A stretch of 64,000 nt of DNA from Streptococcus parasanguinis (GCF_019929185.1 NZ_JAHZPC010000006.1:25927-89926); one strand, 5' to 3'. Counted from the first letter of the stretch, positions 25,966-33,298 are shown. Notes: generated from the letters alone by a model not told the origin. A program made the numbers and translations.

Positions 25966-25994
25966 TTGACCTATCTTGTTTTTTAGGTTACAAT
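25966..25994 (+). promoter_or_regulatory. promoter of tRNA-Cys
   Basis: TTGACC (25966-25971), a 17-bp spacer and TACAAT (25989-25994) lie 12 bp before the tRNA. Confidence 0.8.
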
Positions 25995-26006
25995 ATTATA
26001 TGTTAC

Positions 26007-26077
26007 GGCGGTATAGCCAAGTGGTAAGGCACGGCTCTGCAAAAGCTTGATCGTCGGTTCAAATCCGTCTACCGCCT
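26007..26077 (+). tRNA. tRNA-Cys (anticodon GCA)
   Basis: The 71-nt cloverleaf has acceptor stem GGCGGTA/TACCGCC, D-arm with AGTGGTAAGGC, anticodon loop CTCTGCAAA reading GCA, and T-arm GTCGGTTCAAATCCGTC. The 3' CCA is not encoded (the discriminator T is followed by TGA), so it must be added after transcription. It is a single-gene unit with its own promoter. Confidence 0.95.
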
Positions 26078-26115
26078 TGATAATAAAATTTTTTATCATC
26101 TTTTATCTTTTAAAA

Positions 26116-26145
26116 ATTCCCCTAGCAATAGGGGATTTTTTGTTT
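26116..26145 (+). terminator. terminator of tRNA-Cys
   Basis: CCCCTA-GCAA-TAGGGG stem followed by ATTTTTTG. Confidence 0.85.
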
Positions 26146-26149
26146 CCAT

Positions 26150-26178
26150 TTGCTCCATTCCTTGATTATTGATATAAT
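26150..26178 (+). promoter_or_regulatory. promoter of the lipoprotein gene at 26221
   Basis: TTGCTC (26150-26155), a 17-bp spacer and TATAAT (26173-26178) are present. Confidence 0.7.
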
Positions 26179-26220
26179 AAAATCTCGCCTGATCGGCGAA
26201 GCACATTAGAAAGGGTCATT

Positions 26221-26979
26221 ATGAAAAACATTCGTTTCTTTACGATCGGCCTTCTTTCACTAGTAACACTAGCAGCCTGCTCACCTGCCAATTCTGCGCA
26301 ACCAGCAAAAACAGCTTCTAGTTCTAGAAAACCGATCAAACAATCCTCAACAAAAAAATCATCTAGTAAATCGTCGAGCACTTCTTCAGACAGCAGTAGC
26401 TCAGATGATTTTTCAGGTCGCTTCAGCTTGGATCCAGATGATGGCGCATCTCTCCAATATGTGCCAGGAGCTGCATCCATTCCTGAGATCGAAAAGCTCA
26501 AGAACCTCCACCCTACCACCGGTTTTGTATTAAGAACTGAAGATGGACAAGAGGTTGGTGGGCCAAAAGAAAGAAGCAGTTACGATGACGTAGTTGCAGC
26601 CTTTGGTCAACCCGTAAGTAGCACAGACAGTGCGAATCCTGGTGATGGAGTCAATGTTTGGGCAACAGACAATGGCGATATCATGGCTTTCTTCCGCAAT
26701 AATGTGTTAACAGATATCACCTTCCGACTAAGAGGGGGCGATGCTAACCACCAGTCTACTGGCAGCATTTCCAAATCCGATACACCAAAAACGGCCCTCG
26801 AACGTCTCGGAAAACCCTATGCCATTATGCGTTCAGAAAATGGGACCAGCTATGTCTATAAAGATAGCAACGGAGATGAATCTAGCTTCTCTACACAAGG
26901 AAATAAGATCTTCAATGTTACATCTGCTGCAGAAACCAAGCAGTTAAAAAAGATCACCGGCCTAGATAAAAATCAATAA
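26221..26979 (+). CDS. lipoprotein of unknown function, Ser-rich linker
   Basis: The 252-residue protein has a signal peptide with lipobox LAAC (Cys20) and a Ser/Lys-rich linker (about 30-68). The C-terminal domain (about 85-252) looks like two related halves: each has a Gly-x-Pro element (VVAAFGQPVSSTD; ALERLGKPYAIMR) and an Asn/Asp-rich strand pair. This resembles tandem small alpha/beta units of the SmpA/BLIP-like type, but the relation is only suggestive. It is monocistronic with its own promoter, between tRNA-Cys and nusG, and shares a bidirectional terminator with nusG. No function can be assigned. Confidence 0.78.
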   Translation: MKNIRFFTIGLLSLVTLAACSPANSAQPAKTASSSRKPIKQSSTKKSSSKSSSTSSDSSSSDDFSGRFSLDPDDGASLQYVPGAASIPEIEKLKNLHPTTGFVLRTEDGQEVGGPKERSSYDDVVAAFGQPVSSTDSANPGDGVNVWATDNGDIMAFFRNNVLTDITFRLRGGDANHQSTGSISKSDTPKTALERLGKPYAIMRSENGTSYVYKDSNGDESSFSTQGNKIFNVTSAAETKQLKKITGLDKNQ

Positions 26980-26990
26980 CGATCCATACA

Positions 26991-27026
26991 AAGAACCCTC
27001 CAAGTTTTTCTTGGAGGGTTCTATTT
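26991..27026. terminator. bidirectional terminator of the lipoprotein gene and nusG
   Basis: AGAACCCTCCAAG/CTTGGAGGGTTCT stem, with TATTTTT on the plus side, between convergent stops at 26979 and 27030. Confidence 0.88.
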
Positions 27027-27029
27027 TTC

Positions 27030-27566
27030 TTACAATTCAGCAATTTGGTTCAAATTCACTTCTGCAACCGTATCGTTACCGAACATAGAAATGACCATTT
27101 TCACCTTGTTGTTATCAATTTCAGTGATCTTACCAGTATAGTCTGTGAAGGCACCGTCGATGATACGAACCGTATCGCCCACCTTGACATCCAAATCAAA
27201 CTCTTGAACGGTTTGACCCATAGAGAGCAAGATGCTGCGGATTTCTTCTTCCAACAATGGAGTTGGTTTTGAACGGTTCCCGTGTGATCCGACGAAACCT
27301 GTAACGTTCGGTGTATTCCGAACGACAAACCAAGCTTCATCTGTCATGACCATTTCTACCAAGACATAACCTGGGAAGCGATTTTCTTCGATTTCTTTGG
27401 TTTTACCGTTTTTCTCAACTTGTACGGTTTGAGTTGGAATCTCTACGCGCAAGATGTTTTCTAACATATTGTAAGTTTGCGCACGTTGCAAAAGATTCTC
27501 TTTTACCTTATTTTCATATCCTGAGTAGGTTTGTAGTACAAACCAGCCTTTATCAAAACTGTCCAT
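27030..27566 (-). CDS. nusG: transcription termination/antitermination factor NusG
   Basis: The 178-residue protein has an N-terminal NGN domain (GWFVLQTYSGYENKVKENL...NRFPGYVLVEM) and a C-terminal KOW domain (VGDTVRIIDGAFTDYTGKI). It binds RNA polymerase and links it to ribosomes or modulates pausing. It lies downstream of rpmG-secE as in most Firmicutes, but 338 bp separate it from secE because a repeat B copy is inserted. It has its own promoter with a terminator-like leader hairpin. Confidence 0.95.
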   Translation of the reverse strand: MDSFDKGWFVLQTYSGYENKVKENLLQRAQTYNMLENILRVEIPTQTVQVEKNGKTKEIEENRFPGYVLVEMVMTDEAWFVVRNTPNVTGFVGSHGNRSKPTPLLEEEIRSILLSMGQTVQEFDLDVKVGDTVRIIDGAFTDYTGKITEIDNNKVKMVISMFGNDTVAEVNLNQIAEL

Positions 27567-27615
27567 TTGGGTATCCTTTCTTTCTGTTTAGCCTGCTCGA
27601 GCTTTTGTGAACATA

Positions 27616-27637
27616 CTAAAAAAAGCCTCTTGGCTTT
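27616..27637 (-). promoter_or_regulatory. terminator-like hairpin in the nusG leader
   Basis: On the minus strand AAAGCC-AAGA-GGCTTT is followed by a T-run. It begins only about 10 nt after the predicted start of transcription, so it could act as an attenuator for nusG. Confidence 0.5.
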
Positions 27638-27652
27638 CCTTTTCCTAGCTTC

Positions 27653-27680
27653 ATTATACCACATTTTGCAGGAATGCAAA
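27653..27680 (-). promoter_or_regulatory. promoter of nusG
   Basis: On the minus strand TTTGCA (27675-27680), a 16-bp spacer and TATAAT (27653-27658) are present. Confidence 0.7.
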
Positions 27681-27715
27681 GAGGTTTGCTGATTTATTTT
27701 TAAGAAAAGACTACA

Positions 27716-27890
27716 AAAAGTGGGAGTGGGAAAGAACTCCGACTGGTTAAAAAGAGTTCGTTTTCCCACCCCCGCACAGTTGATTAGGCAATCTTTGAAG
27801 CTTAAAAAGCGAACAAAGATGCCAATCAACCACTGCGTCTTGCAGTTATTCCTATCAAAAATCAAAGGCTGGACAGTTGTTGCCCAGCCT
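27716..27890 (-). repeat. repeat B, copy 1, in the secE-nusG interval
   Basis: This unit of about 175 bp is closely similar, in opposite orientation, to 33121-33298. Read on the minus strand it holds a terminator-like hairpin AGGCTGGGC..GTCCAGCCT, the shared run GACGCAGTGGTTGATTGGCA, a hairpin GTTGATTGGCATCTTTG/CAAAGATTGCCTAATCAAC and a final stem GGGTGGGAA..GAACTC/GAGTTC..TTCCCACTC. It would place a termination or processing signal between secE and nusG. No open frame is credible. Confidence 0.8.
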
Positions 27891-27904
27891 CCTGGCTTCT
27901 TTTC

Positions 27905-28081
27905 TTAAAAGAAATTGATCATGTGCAATAGGCCACGTGCAATGACTTTGTCGAACAAATAAATCAATGCAACAAAGAAAGCGGTGTACTCAATCACTGA
28001 GATAAAGTTTTTCCATCTTTCCTTGCGATTTGGCCAAGTTGTATCTTTTAGTAAGACGAAAATATCTTTAATGAATTTCAC
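27905..28081 (-). CDS. secE: preprotein translocase subunit SecE
   Basis: The 58-residue single-span membrane protein stabilises SecY in the Sec channel. It starts at GTG 28081 with AGGAG upstream overlapping the rpmG stop. The sequence MKFIKDIFVLLKDTTWPNRK has the conserved amphipathic helix with the TWPN element, followed by a hydrophobic segment (EYTAFFVALIYLFDKVIA). The length is typical of Gram-positive SecE. It is cotranscribed with rpmG upstream and classically with nusG downstream. Confidence 0.93.
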   Translation of the reverse strand: MKFIKDIFVLLKDTTWPNRKERWKNFISVIEYTAFFVALIYLFDKVIARGLLHMINFF

Positions 28082-28090
28082 AACTCTCTC

Positions 28091-28243
28091 CTATCGTGTT
28101 TCTTTATGGATGGTATACTTGCTGCAATGTTTGCAGAATTTATTGACTTCTAGACGTGTTGGTTTTGGCGTCCCACTCAACTTAATGGAGTAATTGCGTG
28201 ACCCACAAACCGTACACGCTAGACTTGCTTTTTTTAATGCCAT
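28091..28243 (-). CDS. rpmG: 50S ribosomal protein L33
   Basis: The 50-residue protein [19 protein letters not shown]... has two CxxC pairs (CTVC and CKHC), so it is the zinc-binding L33 form. The ATG at 28243 has GGAGG 4 nt upstream. It is the first gene of rpmG-secE(-nusG), with a consensus promoter at 28262-28290. Confidence 0.94.
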   Translation of the reverse strand: MALKKASLACTVCGSRNYSIKLSGTPKPTRLEVNKFCKHCSKYTIHKETR

Positions 28244-28261
28244 AACGCCTCCGTTCACCCC

Positions 28262-28290
28262 ATTATAGCAAGTTTTCCACGTTTTGACAA
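28262..28290 (-). promoter_or_regulatory. promoter of rpmG-secE
   Basis: On the minus strand TTGTCA (28285-28290), a 17-bp spacer and TATAAT (28262-28267) are present. Confidence 0.82.
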
Positions 28291-28387
28291 GAACAGAAAA
28301 TCTCCTGTCAAGAAAAAAGCAAATCTAAAGCGTTATCACTCTGGTTTTTTCCTCATTTTTGGTAAAATAAAACAAAAGGAGACGAAT

Positions 28388-29299
28388 ATGAAAAGTGATA
28401 ACCTAAAAGAAAGTAGAAATATCGAAGACCGTCGAGGGCAAAGCTACTCCCAATCTTCAGGAAACAGTAACCTTGGCGGGGGCATTTTACAGATCTTACT
28501 ATCGCCCGGAAGCTTCAAGAGTAAGATCGTCCTCATCCTTCTTCTGGTTCTTCTAGGAGGTGGTGGCGCTAGTCTTGGTGGACTCTTTGGAAACGAGACT
28601 TCTCATTCTTACCAGTCTAGCCAGATCACGCGCACCAACAAGACCCATGTCGACGATGCAGATGCTGAGTTCGTCAGCAAGGTCCTTGCCACAACAGAAG
28701 ATCATTGGCACAAGGTCTTTCAAGCCGAAGGACGGACCTACCAGGAGCCCAAACTAGTCTTCTATACCGGACGGACAAAGACAGGCTGTGGAGTTGGGCA
28801 AGCATCGGCTGGTCCCTTCTACTGTCCAACCGACAAAAAGATTTATTTGGATATGAGCTTCTACAAGGAATTAACAACCAAATACAAGGCTAGCGGGGAC
28901 TTCGCCATGGCCTACGTGATCGCTCACGAAGTCGGCCACCACGTGCAAAATGAGCTGGGAATCCTTGGTAAATACCATCGGATGCAACAAGGTCTTTCTG
29001 AAAAGGAACGAAATGCCATCAGTGTCCGCATTGAGCTACAAGCTGATTATCTAGCCGGTGTCTGGGCCCGCTCCATTCAAGACCGAAACCTTCTAGATAT
29101 CGGCGATATCGAAGAAGCCATGAATGCAGCCCATGCAGTCGGGGATGACACTCTCCAAGAGCAAGCCTACGGCTACTCGGTACCAGATAGCTTTACCCAC
29201 GGAACTTCAGAGCAACGCATGCGCTGGTTCAAACGAGGCTACCAGTACGGGGATCTCCAACACGGCGATACCTTTAGCTTGTCAGATAGTGAACTTTAA
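28388..29299 (+). CDS. YpfJ-family neutral zinc metallopeptidase, membrane-anchored
   Basis: The 303-residue protein has a cytoplasmic N terminus, a Gly-rich transmembrane segment (about 38-62) and an extracytoplasmic zinc peptidase domain. The zinc site HEVGHH (His180, Glu181, His184) is intact, with a later Glu in ELQADYLAGVWA as third ligand. Family members are predicted proteases with unknown substrates. AAAGGAG precedes the ATG. It is on the strand opposite its neighbours and interrupts the usual streptococcal neighbourhood of pbp2a and rpmG. Confidence 0.88.
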   Translation: MKSDNLKESRNIEDRRGQSYSQSSGNSNLGGGILQILLSPGSFKSKIVLILLLVLLGGGGASLGGLFGNETSHSYQSSQITRTNKTHVDDADAEFVSKVLATTEDHWHKVFQAEGRTYQEPKLVFYTGRTKTGCGVGQASAGPFYCPTDKKIYLDMSFYKELTTKYKASGDFAMAYVIAHEVGHHVQNELGILGKYHRMQQGLSEKERNAISVRIELQADYLAGVWARSIQDRNLLDIGDIEEAMNAAHAVGDDTLQEQAYGYSVPDSFTHGTSEQRMRWFKRGYQYGDLQHGDTFSLSDSEL

Positions 29300-29302
29300 A
29301 CA

Positions 29303-29336
29303 AAGGTCTATTCAGAAATCCTTCTGAATAGATCTT
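29303..29336 (+). terminator. terminator of the metallopeptidase gene; left duplicate
   Basis: A stem built around ATTCAGAAATCCTTCTGAAT (29310-29329) is followed by TCTTTT. The same 20-mer occurs at 29598-29617. Confidence 0.8.
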
Positions 29337-29344
29337 TTAGAATA

Positions 29345-29588
29345 TAGACAAATTGCATTTTACATAAAACAACTTAAGTGATGTTGAAAAATTAAAATAA
29401 TTAATACTATTAGGATCATTTCAACAGAAACTTTCCGCCGTGAGAAAAGTGCTAGAAACACTAGTGTTTCTAGCACTCGGGAGTTTTGGAACCTTAGGTC
29501 CAAAACTAAGTCATGGAACTTCTTCGAAGTTCGCTGACGTCCGTACTCACCTAAGGAAAGTTTCTAAGAAGACTTTGTCTTCAATCTG
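29345..29588 (+). repeat. repeat A, copy 5 (best-preserved copy)
   Basis: This element runs from TAGACAAATTG to TTTGTCTTCAATCTG and shows all features. The outer stem is GAAACTTTCC/GGAAAGTTTC. Hairpin 1 is AGTGCTAGAAAC/GTTTCTAGCACT, hairpin 2 is AGTTTTGGA/TCCAAAACT and hairpin 3 is GAACTTC/GAAGTTC. It is bracketed by perfect 20-nt direct copies of a terminator hairpin (29310-29329, 29598-29617) between the convergent metallopeptidase gene and pbp2a. It fills the 329-bp gap. Confidence 0.9.
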
Positions 29589-29594
29589 CAAAAA

Positions 29595-29626
29595 ACGATT
29601 CAGAAATCCTTCTGAATCGTTTTTTT
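29595..29626. terminator. terminator of pbp2a; right duplicate
   Basis: ACGATTCAGAA/TTCTGAATCGT stem with A- and T-runs on both sides, immediately downstream of the pbp2a stop at 29629. Confidence 0.85.
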
Positions 29627-29628
29627 GA

Positions 29629-31863
29629 TTAGAAACCAAGCCAGCCTTTGAAGGTATCCCAAGCGTTTTTCGCTTTTCCTGGGATATCGGCTTCGTCGAT
29701 TGCTTTTTTCGCATCATCGACCATATTCGACGCCTTTTCTTTGACATCCTCAAAGAAACCTTTGTCTTCTTTGCTATCTGTTTCTGTCGTTTCTTCTCCG
29801 ACTGGCGCAATGCCATTTTCAGCATAAGAGTTCTTCACCGAGTCAAACTGAGTACCGTCTGTATAAGGCAGGACACTGTTGGCAACATTGCGGAAGATCT
29901 CGGATGCCGTCCCAGCACTACTGTCCGTCAGGTAGTGATTTTCATCGGTCGTTGGGAAACCAAGCCATTGACTGATGACCACATCTGGCGTGTAGCCGAT
30001 CACCCATTGGTCTCCAGAGAGGTCCTTGTTAAAGCTGGTCTCTGTCGTACCGGTTTTCCCTGCCATGGTATAGCCATAAGGCGCAGCGTTCACCCCTGTA
30101 CCATTACTGAAGGTACCAAGCATCATATTGGTCATCTTATCTGTCGTTGAACCACTGAGCACTCGGGTTGATTTCTGGCTATGGCTCTTGACCACTTGGC
30201 CACTTGCATTTTCGATCTTGGTAATGAGGTGAGCATCATTCATGACCCCGCCGTTAGCAAAGGTGCCATAGGCCTGAGCCATCTGCATCGGATTGGTTGT
30301 CACACCAGCTCCCAAGGCAACGGCAAGCGACTTGTCCACCTTGTCCATGTTGAGTCCGAATTTTTTCCCGTATTCAAAGACCGTATCGAGACCCAAATCA
30401 TTAGCGGTCGCTACGGCTGGAAGGTTAAGGGATTCTGCTAAGGCCTGGTACATTGGTACCGTTGGGCTCGACTGGATTCCCGCATAGTTATTAACCTCAT
30501 AGCTTCCATATTGGGTGGTACTATTGTCCAATTCCTTATTGGTCGACCAACCTTCAGCAACAGCTGGGCTATAGACAACCAAAGGTTTGATGGTTGAGCC
30601 TGGACTACGGGCAGCCTGGGTAGCGTAGTTGTAGGTACGGAAACCTGGATTTTGATCGCTTCCGACACGCCCTACGAGAGCCCGAACCCCTCCGGTCTTA
30701 GGATCAAGCGCTACACTACCAGATTCCGCGCGCGTGCCGTCTTCCGCTACTGGGAAGAGAGCTGTATTGTCATAGATCACCTGCATGCTTGCTTGGTAAT
30801 TTTGATCCAGCTCAGTGTAGATCCGGTAGCCATTTTTGACAATATCTTCTTCGGTGAGACCGTATTCGTTGACCGCTTCATTGATGACCGCATCAAAATA
30901 AGATGGGTAGCGGTAGTCCTCTGACTTGCCTTCATAAGCATCGACAAGCTGGCCATGGATATCAACAGCAGCAGATTGATCGGCTGTTGCCTGGTCAATA
31001 TAGCCGGCCGCTACCATATTTTGAAGGACCGTATTGCGGCGGTTGGTCGCATTCTCTACTGAATAGAGCGGGTTATAGATCTCCGGTCCCTTGAGCATGC
31101 CTGCGAGAACCGCTGACTGATCTAGGCTTAATTGACTGGCTGAAACCCCAAAATACTTCTTGGAAGCATCCTCAATTCCCCAAACCCCATTTCCAAAATA
31201 GGCATTGTTGAGGTACATGGTGAGGATCTCTTTTTTACTGTATTTCTTATTGATTTCAAGTGCCAGGAAGAATTCCTTGGCCTTGCGCTCCACCGTCTGG
31301 TCCTGGGACAGATAAGCATTTTTAGCTAGCTGCTGGGTGATGGTCGATCCACCACCTGAGCGACCCAAAGTCAAAATGGCTAAGAAGAAGCGACCATAGT
31401 TGATCCCACTATTCTTGTAAAAGCTCCGGTCCTCTGTTGCGACCACGGCATTTTGCAGATTCTCACTAATGGCATCGAGTTCGACGTAGGTTCCTTTTTG
31501 TCCGGTCAAACTTCCAGCCTGGTCCCCATTCTTATCATAGATAATGGTCGTGGCCTTGAGTGCATTCTGCAAATCCTTGACGTTGGTCGTCTTTGCGAGA
31601 TAGAAGAGATAGCCCCCTGTCAAGAGACTAAAGCCTAGTCCAATGATCAGGAGAATCTTGGTCAAATGGAATCGGCGCCAAAAACGACGGAAGGGGTGCT
31701 GAGAGAGAGGCTTGCTTCTGTGCTTGCCTGAGCGACTATAAGTTGGCTCCACTGTCTCTTCCGGCAATTCCGTGTCGGGCACTTCTTCTGCCACCGCTTT
31801 GGGCGGATGATCCTTTCTAAAAAAAGTGATCAGGTTTTCAAATAATTCTTTTATTCTATTCAT
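29629..31863 (-). CDS. pbp2a: class A penicillin-binding protein 2A
   Basis: The 744-residue bifunctional peptidoglycan synthase has a cytoplasmic basic N terminus, one transmembrane helix (about 70-90), a GT51 glycosyltransferase domain (VVATEDRSFYKNSGINYGRF, then GGGSTITQQLAKN) and a transpeptidase domain. The transpeptidase has nucleophile Ser423 in SPGSTIKP and the later KTGTTETS motif. A Lys/Asp-rich C-terminal tail follows. It lies beside rpmG-secE-nusG as in other streptococci, but a metallopeptidase gene and a repeat A copy intervene. Its promoter puts the start of transcription 1 nt before the ATG. Confidence 0.94.
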   Translation of the reverse strand: MNRIKELFENLITFFRKDHPPKAVAEEVPDTELPEETVEPTYSRSGKHRSKPLSQHPFRRFWRRFHLTKILLIIGLGFSLLTGGYLFYLAKTTNVKDLQNALKATTIIYDKNGDQAGSLTGQKGTYVELDAISENLQNAVVATEDRSFYKNSGINYGRFFLAILTLGRSGGGSTITQQLAKNAYLSQDQTVERKAKEFFLALEINKKYSKKEILTMYLNNAYFGNGVWGIEDASKKYFGVSASQLSLDQSAVLAGMLKGPEIYNPLYSVENATNRRNTVLQNMVAAGYIDQATADQSAAVDIHGQLVDAYEGKSEDYRYPSYFDAVINEAVNEYGLTEEDIVKNGYRIYTELDQNYQASMQVIYDNTALFPVAEDGTRAESGSVALDPKTGGVRALVGRVGSDQNPGFRTYNYATQAARSPGSTIKPLVVYSPAVAEGWSTNKELDNSTTQYGSYEVNNYAGIQSSPTVPMYQALAESLNLPAVATANDLGLDTVFEYGKKFGLNMDKVDKSLAVALGAGVTTNPMQMAQAYGTFANGGVMNDAHLITKIENASGQVVKSHSQKSTRVLSGSTTDKMTNMMLGTFSNGTGVNAAPYGYTMAGKTGTTETSFNKDLSGDQWVIGYTPDVVISQWLGFPTTDENHYLTDSSAGTASEIFRNVANSVLPYTDGTQFDSVKNSYAENGIAPVGEETTETDSKEDKGFFEDVKEKASNMVDDAKKAIDEADIPGKAKNAWDTFKGWLGF

Positions 31864-31870
31864 ACCTGTT

Positions 31871-31899
31871 ATTGTAACACCTTATCCTTGTCCTAGCAA
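31871..31899 (-). promoter_or_regulatory. promoter of pbp2a (near-leaderless)
   Basis: On the minus strand TTGCTA (31894-31899), a 17-bp spacer and TACAAT (31871-31876) are present. The predicted +1 is at 31864, one base before the ATG at 31863, and no Shine-Dalgarno sequence is seen. Confidence 0.6.
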
Positions 31900-31951
31900 G
31901 AAAAGATAGCTCCTCGCTATTTCTCATTTAGTTTTCTTTAAGCTTAGATTT

Positions 31952-31960
31952 TGCTACAAT
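31952..31960 (+). promoter_or_regulatory. extended -10 promoter of the pseudouridine synthase gene (leaderless)
   Basis: TG-C-TACAAT has its hexamer at 31955-31960. The predicted +1 is at about 31967, exactly the A of the ATG. Confidence 0.5.
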
Positions 31961-31966
31961 AGGGTC

Positions 31967-32830
31967 ATGAACTATCAATTTACCATTCCACAATCCTTTC
32001 CCCAAATGACTGTGAAAGAGCTCCTTGAAGACTACTTCCTCATCCCCCGTAAGATCCGGCATTTTTTACGGGTCAAAAAACACGTCTTGGTGAATGGAGA
32101 GACCATCAACTGGCAGAGCCCCGTTCAAAAAGGGGATCAGATCCGGCTGATCTTTGACGCAGACGATTACCCTGAAAAAGAGCTCCCAGAAGGAGACCCC
32201 AGTCTCGTCGAAGAACTCTATCAGGATGAGCACGTCATCATCGTCAATAAGCCCGAAGGCATGAAAACCCATGCCAACGAACCGATGGAAATTGCTCTTC
32301 TCAACCATGTTTCCAGCTATGTTGGATCCACCTGCTACGTCGTGCACCGGTTAGATAAGGAAACCAGCGGAGCGATTTTATTTGCCAAGAATCCTTTTAT
32401 TCTGCCTATACTCAACCGAATTTTGGAAGATAAAAAAATCCAACGCGAGTACTGGGCCTTGATCCAAGGAAATTTAGCGCAAAAAACTATCGTCTACAAG
32501 GATAAAATCGGACGCGATCGCCACGATCGGCGCAAGCGCCTGGTCGATCCACGAAAAGGTCAGTATGCAGAAACTCAGGTGACGCAACTGAAAAAAATCG
32601 GGCGAAACAGCCTGGTCAAATGCCAACTCAAGACAGGGCGCACCCATCAGATCCGGGTCCATCTCTCCCATCATGGGCACCCGATTGTCGGGGATCCTCT
32701 CTATAACCCTGCACGCGGAGAGCGACTCATGCTCCATGCCCACCGCTTGACCTTCACTAATCCATTAACGCTTGAAACCATACAAGTTGAGGCGCCTTCC
32801 AAGAGTTTTGAAGAAGGATTGGGAGACTAA
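31967..32830 (+). CDS. RluA/RluD-family rRNA or tRNA pseudouridine synthase
   Basis: The 287-residue enzyme isomerises specific uridines in structured RNA. The N-terminal S4-like segment (DYFLIPRKIRHFLRVKKHVLVNGE) precedes the catalytic domain with HRLDKETSGAILF, where Asp130 is the catalytic aspartate. The later RTHQIRVHLSHHGHPIVGDPLY motif is also intact. Which RNA position it modifies cannot be told from sequence. It is divergent from pbp2a by 103 bp and convergent with the CHAP hydrolase gene. Confidence 0.9.
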   Translation: MNYQFTIPQSFPQMTVKELLEDYFLIPRKIRHFLRVKKHVLVNGETINWQSPVQKGDQIRLIFDADDYPEKELPEGDPSLVEELYQDEHVIIVNKPEGMKTHANEPMEIALLNHVSSYVGSTCYVVHRLDKETSGAILFAKNPFILPILNRILEDKKIQREYWALIQGNLAQKTIVYKDKIGRDRHDRRKRLVDPRKGQYAETQVTQLKKIGRNSLVKCQLKTGRTHQIRVHLSHHGHPIVGDPLYNPARGERLMLHAHRLTFTNPLTLETIQVEAPSKSFEEGLGD

Positions 32831-32851
32831 AAAAGAAGCCACAGGATTCTT

Positions 32852-33100
32852 TTAGATTGAAGACAAAGTCATATTAAAAACTTTCCTTAGGTAAGTACGG
32901 ACGTCAGCGAACTTCTACGAAGTTCCATGACTAATTATTGAGCCTAAGGTCTCAATAATTCCGAGTGCCTGAATCGTTATTGTTTCAGGCACTTTACTCA
33001 CTGCGTAAAGTCTCCAGTCATTATCGAATAATTCAAAAGATAAAAATCATTTAAAACAATTGACAGAATCTCTCATTTTATTTTAAAAACTTATCTGCAT
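32852..33100 (-). repeat. repeat A, copy 6
   Basis: This element is reversed relative to copies 2-5. Hairpin 1 (AGTGCCTGAAAC with GATTCAGGCACT) and hairpin 2 (AATTATTGAG/CTCAATAATT) resemble copy 3, and the conserved GACGTCCGTACT stretch is present. The A/T-rich leader is diverged. It is bracketed by identical 15-nt copies AAAAAAGAAGCCACA at 32829-32843 and 33103-33117. Confidence 0.85.
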
Positions 33101-33120
33101 TCAAAAAAGAAGCCACAAAA

Positions 33121-33298
33121 AGAGGCTGGACAAAAACTGTTCAGCCTTTTTATATTTGATAGAAATAACTGTATGACGCAGTGGTTGATTGGCATCTTTG
33201 TTCGCTTTTTAAGCTCCAAAGATGACCTAATCAACTGTGCGGGGGTGGGAAGACGAACTCTTTTTAACTAGTCAGAGTTCTTTCCCACTCCCTTTTTA
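33121..33298 (+). repeat. repeat B, copy 2
   Basis: This is the plus-strand counterpart of 27716-27890. It has an AGGCTGGAC..GTTCAGCCT hairpin with TTTTTAT, the run GACGCAGTGGTTGATTGGCA, a second hairpin and a terminal GGGTGGGAA/TTCCCACTC stem that ends at the stop codon of the CHAP protein gene. It sits directly beside the right flank of repeat A copy 6. The 468-bp gap holds only these two repeats. Confidence 0.8.

Noticed and set aside
1945..33100. Repeat A as pneumococcal-type BOX or RUP
   Set aside because: The boxA/B/C modules as I recall them are absent, and RUP has a short TA duplication, whereas these have 15-23 nt flanking duplications and a different core. The TAGACAAAC ends recall RUP only superficially.
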